DNA from: Acidobacteriaceae bacterium
GTDB lineage: Bacteria > Acidobacteriota > Terriglobia > Terriglobales > Acidobacteriaceae
Assembly: GCA_025462735.1 (NCBI GenBank)
Contig: JAOAPC010000024.1
Location: 434,001-498,000, forward strand
Length of the DNA: 64,000 nucleotides
Direction: 5' to 3'
In this document: in pieces, positions 10,242-16,047 of the stretch
Layout of the letters: the number at the start of each line of letters is the position of its first letter
Position numbering within the stretch: position 1 is the first letter of the stretch
Notes under the pieces: model-generated
Database searches by the model: none
The model's input: only the letters and a program-made list of their open reading frames with translations
Told to the model about the DNA's origin: nothing
Program-made: the position numbers and the translations under genes

Positions 10242-10333
10242 TGGCGCAGGAGAGAGATTCGGACCCCCGGTACGGTTTCCCGCACAGCGGTTTTAAAGAC
10301 CACAGCCGGGTTCTGAATCGCTTGGAAACCTTT
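10242..10333 (-). pseudogene. Decayed tRNA-Ser-like sequence
   Basis: Read on the minus strand, this stretch aligns with the intact tRNA-Ser at 11659-11748. It has a terminal GCCA, a T-loop-like TCCGAAT after GGGGG, and an anticodon arm GTGGT-CTTTAAA-ACCGC. The T-stem has lost one base, the acceptor 5' strand does not pair with the 3' strand, and the anticodon position reads TTA. These faults indicate a non-functional relic. It occupies most of the 389-bp gap 10090-10478, which otherwise holds only the upstream part of the leader duplication. Confidence 0.45.
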
Positions 10334-10400
10334 CTACGCTACTTCAGTTTTCAACCGTAGTTTTGCTACAGCGATAAATTCACGGCCTCCCTCCAACTCC

Positions 10401-10563
10401 GTTTCCTTCCCCAGGTCACGGCTGGTCTTGTAATCTGGAGCGATCGCACCTCGCTCGCAGAAGCCGGACCAGCTCGGAATGAAATCACAGGAGACTCTCG
10501 TGTGTAAATTCATCTGTTTCCTAGCTCTCTTGGTTGTCAGCATCACGCTGCCCACCGTAACCG
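10401..10563 (+). repeat. Duplicated promoter/leader segment, copy B
   Basis: This is the partner of 8977-9150 and is attached to the intact oxidoreductase gene. It includes about 78 bp of upstream sequence and the first 28 or so codons. Confidence 0.85.
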
Positions 10564-11621
10564 TGGCGCAGTCCCCCGTTCAGTCCCTCGGCAAGCCCTT
10601 ACGCGTCGCCATCGTCGGACTGGTGCATGGGCATGTTGCCGGCTTTCTCTGGCCCGCCCTCAAGCGCAGCGACATTCAGATCGTGGGGATCGTCGAAGCG
10701 GACCAGCAACTCGCACATCGGTACGCGGACCAGTACAAACTCGATCCGCAATTGCTGTATAGCGATGTTGAACAGATGCTGACGACGGTGCAGCCGCAGG
10801 CGGTGTTGGTGTACACGGACACGCGCGATCATCGCCGCATTGTGGAAGCCGCTGCACGCCATCGTATTCCGGTGATGATGGAGAAGCCCCTGGCGGTCAG
10901 CACGGAAGACGCGCTGGCAATCAAGCGGGTCGCCGATGCCGGTCATATCCCTGTGCTGGTGAACTACGAAACCACGTGGTATCCCAGCAACACCGCTGTC
11001 TATCAACTGGTGCGCGATGGCGCGCTCGGCGATATCCGCAAGGTTGTTGTACACGATGGCCATAAGGGTCCGAAGGAGATCGGTGTCCCACCTGAATTCT
11101 TCGCGTGGCTGACCGATCCGGCACGCAACGGTGCGGGAGCGCTATTCGATTTCGGCTGTTATGGCGCAGACCTTATGACGTGGCTGATGAATGGAGAAGC
11201 CCCGATCACCGTCACCGCGGTCACGCAACAAATCAAGCCTGAGATTTATCCGCACGTCGATGATGAGGCGACCATCATTCTCACCTATCCAAAAGCGCAG
11301 GCCATCCTGCAAGCATCATGGAATTGGCCGTTCGACCGCAAAGACATGGAAGTATATGGAGCGACCGGCGAAGCTATTACGGTGCGCCGCGACGACCTTC
11401 GCGTACGCCGGAACGGAGACGATGAAGAGCGACAGCAATCCGCTCCGGCGCTCACCACTCCCTACAATGATCCAATCTCATACCTGATCGCAGTCGTCTC
11501 CGGAGAGATCAAGCCCAGCGGGCTTTCGGCGCTCGATACCAACGTTACCGTGGTCCGCATTCTGGATGCCGCACGAGAGTCAGCAAAAACGGGCAAGACG
11601 ATCAGGCTCGCAGATCGTTAG
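10479..11621 (+). CDS. Exported Gfo/Idh/MocA-family oxidoreductase
   Basis: A 380-residue NAD(P)-dependent sugar or cyclitol dehydrogenase-like protein. Residues 1-31 form a signal peptide without twin arginines (CKFICFLALLVVSITLP, then TVAQ). From residue 41 the Rossmann domain reads LRVAIVGLVHGHVAGF, a divergent glycine motif. The family EKP signature is at residues 135-137 (MMEKPLAV). The C-terminal beta-sheet domain includes GALFDFGCYGADLMTWLM, typical of the family. The presence of a Sec-type leader on a nucleotide-dependent enzyme is notable; exported relatives are usually Tat-type. The substrate is unknown. The promoter and leader are duplicated upstream at 8977. The gene ends 38 bp before tRNA-Ser. 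Confidence 0.88.
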   Translation: MKSQETLVCKFICFLALLVVSITLPTVTVAQSPVQSLGKPLRVAIVGLVHGHVAGFLWPALKRSDIQIVGIVEADQQLAHRYADQYKLDPQLLYSDVEQMLTTVQPQAVLVYTDTRDHRRIVEAAARHRIPVMMEKPLAVSTEDALAIKRVADAGHIPVLVNYETTWYPSNTAVYQLVRDGALGDIRKVVVHDGHKGPKEIGVPPEFFAWLTDPARNGAGALFDFGCYGADLMTWLMNGEAPITVTAVTQQIKPEIYPHVDDEATIILTYPKAQAILQASWNWPFDRKDMEVYGATGEAITVRRDDLRVRRNGDDEERQQSAPALTTPYNDPISYLIAVVSGEIKPSGLSALDTNVTVVRILDAARESAKTGKTIRLADR

Positions 11622-11658
11622 TGCTTTTAATCAACGGAGCCGAATGGCTGTATGTAAC

Positions 11659-11748
11659 TGGCGGAGAGTGAGGGATTCGAACCCCCGATACCCGTTAAGG
11701 TATGCCGGTTTTCAAGACCGGTGCCATCAACCGCTCGGCCAACTCTCC
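11659..11748 (-). tRNA. tRNA-Ser (anticodon UGA)
   Basis: The minus strand folds as a class II tRNA. Acceptor GGAGAGT pairs with ACTCTCC, the discriminator is G, and CCA is encoded. The D-arm region reads GGCCGAGCGGTTGATGGC. The anticodon arm CCGGT-CTTGAAA-ACCGG gives UGA. A long variable arm and the T-arm GGGGGTTCGAATCCCTC complete the fold. The 5' half is repeated at 14513-14554. Confidence 0.96.
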
Positions 11749-11750
11749 GC
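11710..11750. repeat. Putative attachment repeat in tRNA-Ser (left)
   Basis: This 41-bp segment runs from the anticodon loop to the 5' end of tRNA-Ser. It matches 14513-14554 apart from one inserted T in the right copy. It includes TTTCAAGACCGGTGCCATCA and GCTCGGCCAACTCTCCGC. Similarity stops abruptly on both sides, as expected for an integration crossover. Confidence 0.8.
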
Positions 11751-11900
11751 GCGTCTTTATTTAGAATATCTTACCGTAATGACGCTAGATGGCATGCTTC
11801 TTCTCACGCATACACCAACTCAGTCGGAATAGTGAAATAGCGTTTGAAGTCGGGGCTGAGCGGATCATGGAGGAAAGTGACCGACGCTGGCCGGTGAAAT

Positions 11901-12869
11901 ATGCAGATGACAATCGAGCTGAATGAGGCAGACCTTCTCGCGAGGATGAAGAATTTCGAGGATCACCTCGTAGAACGCAAAGTCGTATCGGATAACAAGG
12001 ATTGGAAGAAGACGGCGGTTGCTTTTGCGAATTCGGTTCCTGTCGGGATTCCGGCGATCCTCTTCATCGGTGTTCGAGATGGCGGTGAAATTGAGACGCC
12101 ACAGAAGAATTTGGATGAGGCTCAAAAGAAATTCAACTCGAAGATGAAAACGGTCTATCCGCGAATTTTTTATGTCCCGAAGATCGTGTCGGAGAATGGA
12201 CTGCAAGCACTCGCGGTAATCATTCCCGGCAGCGAATTGCGACCGCATTTTGCAGGACTAGCATATGTACGGCGAGGCTCAGTAACGGAAGATGCTTCAG
12301 AAGAACAATTGAGTGAATTGATTGCACAACGTAACAGTAAGACAGCGACAATACTTCGATGGAAGGGGAAGAATGTGACTGTTTTTCTGCGGAGCGGCGA
12401 TTCCGAAGCCGCTTGGCCGAATAGCACTATCGTTGTTGATTGCAACCAGTTCTACGTTAGCTTGCAGACCGTCCCGCATGAGCCTGCAACTTCCTTTCCT
12501 TTAAGCCGTGTTGAAATTAACTTCGATCACGCGAGATACAGATTGCAACTGGAAATTGCGGACGTGAGTCGAAACGCTTGGAAAGTCGAATTGGAGCGAC
12601 ACGCTCGGCAGATCGTTGGTTATTCGATGACTCACGAGGGGCGGCTACTACTGCGATATCTTCTAATCCACGGAAAAGGCGAATGCTCAACTCCCTTCAT
12701 GCCGGAGATTTCCATGGATACTCAGAACCGAGAAATGGAAATAGCAGTGAAAAATGGTTTAGTTGAGCGCAGACTGCAAAAGGACACGATCCCGCACTCG
12801 ATATATATCGTGGAGGCGCAATACCAGCTCGTCCTACAGAAAGTCTTGCCGGACATCCTCAAGGAATAA
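11901..12869 (+). CDS. AlbA_2 (Schlafen-like) domain protein
   Basis: A 322-residue protein. The N-terminal 140 residues match the AlbA_2/Schlafen-type domain: an acidic start (NFEDHLVERKVVSDNKDWKK), then TAVAFANSVPVGIPAILFIGVRDGG, LDEAQKKFNSKMKTVYPRIF, ALAVIIPGSELRPHFAGLAYVRRGS and a closing helix EEQLSELIAQRNSK. This fold binds nucleic acid or nucleotide and is frequent in defence and toxin-antitoxin regulators. The C-terminal half (residues 150-322) is unassigned; its end could form a winged-helix-like unit. The gene is first in the island and sits 38 bp before the Mrr-like nuclease on the same strand, so the two probably form an operon. An alternative ATG lies at 11907. Confidence 0.75.
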   Translation: MQMTIELNEADLLARMKNFEDHLVERKVVSDNKDWKKTAVAFANSVPVGIPAILFIGVRDGGEIETPQKNLDEAQKKFNSKMKTVYPRIFYVPKIVSENGLQALAVIIPGSELRPHFAGLAYVRRGSVTEDASEEQLSELIAQRNSKTATILRWKGKNVTVFLRSGDSEAAWPNSTIVVDCNQFYVSLQTVPHEPATSFPLSRVEINFDHARYRLQLEIADVSRNAWKVELERHARQIVGYSMTHEGRLLLRYLLIHGKGECSTPFMPEISMDTQNREMEIAVKNGLVERRLQKDTIPHSIYIVEAQYQLVLQKVLPDILKE

Positions 12870-12907
12870 ATAGGAGTCCCTGAAATCTGGGATCATCTCA
12901 ATAAATA

Positions 12908-14002
12908 ATGCAAATTCAAGCTCTAGAACTCGCATTGAAGGCGCTCGACCCCGATACGTTTCAAAAGCTCTGTTTTCAGTTATTGAAGGAAAAACACCCC
13001 GAGCTTGAGCCGAAACACGTGGACGGAAGGGGCGGTGATGAAGGCTTGGACGTGTTCGCGGGAGAATTATACGGCGATCTGGCAATCTGGCAATGCAAAG
13101 CTTTCCCCAATGGTGTCGGTCAGTCTCAGAGAGCAAAAATCAGAGAATCGCTCCGAACGGCTCTGAAGAACTTCTCGCCATCTTTCTGGGTTTTGTGTCT
13201 GTCTGTGGATATGGACACCAAAGCGCGTCGCTGGTTTGAGAGACTACAGAAATCTTATGAATCAAAGGTCAAGATCACTGACTTCAGCGCTTCTCACATT
13301 GTGAACGAGTTGCTTTTTCGGCGTACTCTTCGCAACAGTTTCTTCCCAACGGTGATGCTCGACATTCCGGAACTCAAACGCCGAGTCACCGAGACCGGGA
13401 AGCTAAGCACTCAGGAGTTGGGAAAGCTAACAGATGAAAATGTCGAAGACTTGATCGAGCGACACCAGGATCAGGATGCCCGTTTCCGTTATGAATACAT
13501 CTTTGACCCTGAATCTGGCCCACCGTCAGCCCAACCTCCGGTCTCGCCCGGCCTTGTAATGACCATTGCTGATGGGACAAAGAAGCTCAACCTTTATGCA
13601 AGGGATGTTAAGGCTTTGCAAGCTAACCCTCCACGCTTCTCGGTCGGCTTTACAGGAAGCGGAATTGAGAAATTCGAGACCTTCCTTGATACCGGTGCCG
13701 CACAGGAATTCGGAGTGGATGAACTCGGGCCGTTTACAACGAACCTTCCTCTCCTCCAGGCTTCTCCGGTTAGGCCGCAAACGCTGGTTGTCGCTCTGTC
13801 TCCCGCTGTCACCAGTAGGAAGCACAATGTGCGCGTAATTTTTCAAAAGAATGAAGCAGAATACGTTCAATACAACGTGATGGAGATGAACCCTGTTCAA
13901 GTGGGCAGGAAGGAGATGACCCTTGCCGTTTCACACGCCCGAGTACCGCTCCGAATCCAGTTTGTTGTTCCGTTTCAAGGTGAACTTACGAACTGGTGCT
14001 AA
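12908..14002 (+). CDS. Mrr-type restriction endonuclease-like protein (5' part of a frameshifted gene)
   Basis: This frame of 364 codons begins with an Mrr-like PD-(D/E)XK nuclease domain: helix PDTFQKLCFQLLKEKHPELE, then GRGGDEGLDVFAG carrying the catalytic Asp, then AIWQCKAF with the Q-x-K half of the motif. A helical segment with QSQRAKIRESLRTAL follows. Mrr-type enzymes cleave modified or foreign DNA. The middle and C-terminal parts (residues 170-364) are beta-rich and unassigned. The frame ends with a short unconvincing tail (GELTNWC), while an overlapping frame continues with good coding character to 14357. A one-base indel around 13960-14000 is therefore likely. It is the second gene of the island, with a 38-bp gap to the AlbA_2 gene. 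Confidence 0.75.
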   Translation: MQIQALELALKALDPDTFQKLCFQLLKEKHPELEPKHVDGRGGDEGLDVFAGELYGDLAIWQCKAFPNGVGQSQRAKIRESLRTALKNFSPSFWVLCLSVDMDTKARRWFERLQKSYESKVKITDFSASHIVNELLFRRTLRNSFFPTVMLDIPELKRRVTETGKLSTQELGKLTDENVEDLIERHQDQDARFRYEYIFDPESGPPSAQPPVSPGLVMTIADGTKKLNLYARDVKALQANPPRFSVGFTGSGIEKFETFLDTGAAQEFGVDELGPFTTNLPLLQASPVRPQTLVVALSPAVTSRKHNVRVIFQKNEAEYVQYNVMEMNPVQVGRKEMTLAVSHARVPLRIQFVVPFQGELTNWC

Positions 14003-14357
14003 GCCCACAGAGAAAGACCTCGAAGCCATCGCTCTGCTGAAACGCTATATGGACAATGGTACGCTGGACGTGAGCGACATCACCATGACAGTTGCGAAGG
14101 CTGAGGAAAACAAGGGTCTTCTGTCTGAGCAGTTTCCCGATGGCAAGGGCTTATTTAGGGTCGCACACCAGGAACATACGCCAGTTCCAGAAATTTTCGG
14201 AATCCCGGTCAGAACCGGCCCAGTTGCGATGGACGTTGAAGCGGAGATCAGGGATTTTCCCGAGACGCGAGAGAGGTTTCAAAAAGCTCGTATCGGGAGT
14301 GGAGTGAAAATATCCCTTCGTCCTCTTGGCCCAGTGCGATTCTCACTGCTTTCATAA
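13923..14357 (+). CDS. C-terminal continuation of the Mrr-like protein in another frame
   Basis: This frame overlaps the end of the preceding one by 80 bp. From about 13980 it gives a well-formed sequence (NLRTGAKPTEKDLEAIALL, then MDNGTLDVSDITMTVAKAEEN) that ends at 14357. The first 20 residues are probably out-of-frame translation. The simplest view is one original protein of about 480 residues, split by a frameshift that is either real decay or an assembly error. A separate small gene is less likely, since no ribosome binding site precedes it. Confidence 0.55.
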   Translation: MPFHTPEYRSESSLLFRFKVNLRTGAKPTEKDLEAIALLKRYMDNGTLDVSDITMTVAKAEENKGLLSEQFPDGKGLFRVAHQEHTPVPEIFGIPVRTGPVAMDVEAEIRDFPETRERFQKARIGSGVKISLRPLGPVRFSLLS

Positions 14358-14715
14358 CCTGGAATTTGATGCGCTCAATAAAAGGAATTCCATTGCACAA
14401 TTCATTGCACGGTCATTGATTTTTCCCAAGTGAACCCGAAACCCTCCTAGCGGAAGGTCAAGCAGCGATGTAAAGGATTGAAAACAGGACGTACCTAACA
14501 AGACGGGCTGCTTTCAAGACCGGTGCCATCAACCTGCTCGGCCAACTCTCCGCAGCCTAGGAGGCTTCTCCGTTATTACAACACAGAAATGTGGCCGAAT
14601 AATCAGCGTTGGTAACGGGCGCTAACCCTCGCACTCGCACCATAACCAGTAGACACGCGAGCAGCCATTTACAAACCTTTACTCTTTTATTCCGAATGCT
14701 TGCATCAAATTTTCC
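14358..14715. other. Island right end and following intergenic region
   Basis: These 358 bp hold the partial tRNA-Ser repeat at 14513-14554 and otherwise no plausible reading frame. The last 160 bp presumably contain the promoter for the VWFA gene. Confidence 0.5.
14513..14554 (-). repeat. Partial tRNA-Ser copy, putative attachment repeat (right)
   Basis: This copy reproduces the 5' half of tRNA-Ser, from the anticodon loop to the first base of the acceptor. One extra base sits in the D-loop region (CAACCTGCTCGG against CAACCGCTCGG). The 3' half is absent, so it cannot be a tRNA. It marks the far end of the island. Confidence 0.8.
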
Positions 14716-15867
14716 ATGCGCTCTCAAGTACTGGGTGTAGTTCTGTCGCTTGCAGCCACGGTGTTGTTTGGCCAGCAGAGCCCCGACCCGCAACCCAAGC
14801 CGGAAGCAAACGACCACCCAGCGACATCGATGTCGGTGGACGCAAAAGTCGTGAACGTGTTGGCCACGGTGCGCGACAAACACGGAAAGATCGTTCCCAA
14901 TCTCACCAAAGATGATTTCACTCTGGAAGAAGACACCCATCCGGTGGCGATTCACTATTTCGCCAAGGAAACCGATCTTCCGCTCACGCTCGGCCTGCTC
15001 GTCGACACCAGCATGAGCCAGCGTCGCGTTCTCGATCAGGAGCGCGCTGCCAGCAAAACTTTTCTCGACCAAGTGCTGCGCGAAAAAGACACCGCATTTC
15101 TAATTCATTTCGACAAAGAGGTCGAGTTGTCGCAGGACCTCACTTCCTCACGACCCAAGCTCGAGGCTGCTCTCGAGTCGTTGCAAACTCCCGCGCCCAC
15201 TCAGGAAGACAATCCTCCTGGCTCCGGCGGGGGCTCAGGTGGAAACTGGCCAGGGGGTGGCAGAAATGGCGGTGGTGGCGGTGGCGGAAGAAGGCACGGT
15301 TCGCATCACGCGGGAACTCTGCTATACGACGCGGTCTATCTCGCGTCGAATGAACTCATGCAGAAGCAGCGGGGCCGCAAAGCTTTGATTGTCCTTTCGG
15401 ACGGGGTGGATCGAGGAAGTAAGGAAAGCTTAGAGAGTGCGATCGAGTCAGCCCAGCGTGCAGACACCGTGGTTTACGCAGTTTTGTTCAAAGATGACGA
15501 GGAACACGGCAACCGTGGCGGCTTTGGTTTCCCTGGGATGGGCGGAGGAGGAATGGGCGGCGGCGGAATGGGTGGCGGCAGGCGCGGCGGCGGGCAACGA
15601 CCTCCCGAGCCGGAAGAACAAAGACCAGATGGCAAGAAAATTCTTGCTCGTATTTCCAAGGAAACTGGGGGACGCTTGTTTGAGGTTTCTAAGAAGCAGC
15701 CAATCGACCAAATTTACAGCAGCATTCAAGAAGAATTGCGCAATCAGTACAGCCTGGGTTTCACCCCTGAAAAAAACGACACTGCCGGATATCACAAGCT
15801 TCTGCTGAAAACCAGGCAAAAGGACACTACCGTTCAGGCGCGCAACGGATATTACGCCGGGCAGTGA
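14716..15867 (+). CDS. Secreted VWFA-related protein, acidobacterial type
   Basis: A 383-residue exported protein. A signal peptide covers residues 1-20. The conserved entry segment VVNVLATVRDKHGKIVPNLTKDDFTLEED is followed by a von Willebrand type A domain with the metal-binding motif D97-T-S99-M-S101 (LLVDTSMS) and KALIVLSDGVDRGS. The closing segment reads ISKETGGRLFEVSKKQPIDQIYSSIQEELRNQYSLGF. This matches the VWFA-related family that is expanded in Acidobacteria. Two Gly-rich inserts (about residues 165-195 and 265-295, GGGGMGGGGMGGG) break the domain. Such proteins are thought to bind partners outside the cytoplasm; the partner is unknown. Confidence 0.88.
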   Translation: MRSQVLGVVLSLAATVLFGQQSPDPQPKPEANDHPATSMSVDAKVVNVLATVRDKHGKIVPNLTKDDFTLEEDTHPVAIHYFAKETDLPLTLGLLVDTSMSQRRVLDQERAASKTFLDQVLREKDTAFLIHFDKEVELSQDLTSSRPKLEAALESLQTPAPTQEDNPPGSGGGSGGNWPGGGRNGGGGGGGRRHGSHHAGTLLYDAVYLASNELMQKQRGRKALIVLSDGVDRGSKESLESAIESAQRADTVVYAVLFKDDEEHGNRGGFGFPGMGGGGMGGGGMGGGRRGGGQRPPEPEEQRPDGKKILARISKETGGRLFEVSKKQPIDQIYSSIQEELRNQYSLGFTPEKNDTAGYHKLLLKTRQKDTTVQARNGYYAGQ

Positions 15868-16047
15868 GCCGGTCACTTCCCCTGGTTTGTTCACCCGCCC
15901 AAAACCCTGTTTTCGAGCCATTTTCGGCCAAAATCCGCCGAAACTCTTTTCCTCCTACAGGGTTGAGATTATTGGCAGTTCGAATGGCCTGCTCCGGCGG
16001 TCCAGGCGCGGAGCGCCCGGCAGCCAGGTCGGCTCGGGGGAGGTTTT

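Larger units (their letters stand above)
11749..14554. mobile_element. Small genomic island at the 5' side of tRNA-Ser, without integrase
   Basis: Direct repeats of about 41 bp bound a 2.8 kb segment that holds only two genes, an AlbA_2-domain protein and an Mrr-like nuclease. No recombinase, excisionase or phage gene is visible inside or within several kilobases. The duplicated part is the tRNA 5' half, whereas most tRNA-targeted islands duplicate the 3' half. The element may be a minimal cargo island mobilised in trans, or what remains after deletion of a larger one. Its genes look more AT-leaning than their neighbours to the eye; this was not measured. Confidence 0.7.

Noticed and set aside
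10242-10333. Functional ochre-suppressor tRNA
   Set aside because: The anticodon-like triplet is UUA, but the acceptor stem does not pair and the T-stem lacks a base; decay explains it better.
11749-14554. Hidden integrase or transposase in the island
   Set aside because: Both strands were read; the only sizeable coding frames are the AlbA_2 protein and the Mrr-like nuclease, with no tyrosine or serine recombinase motif.
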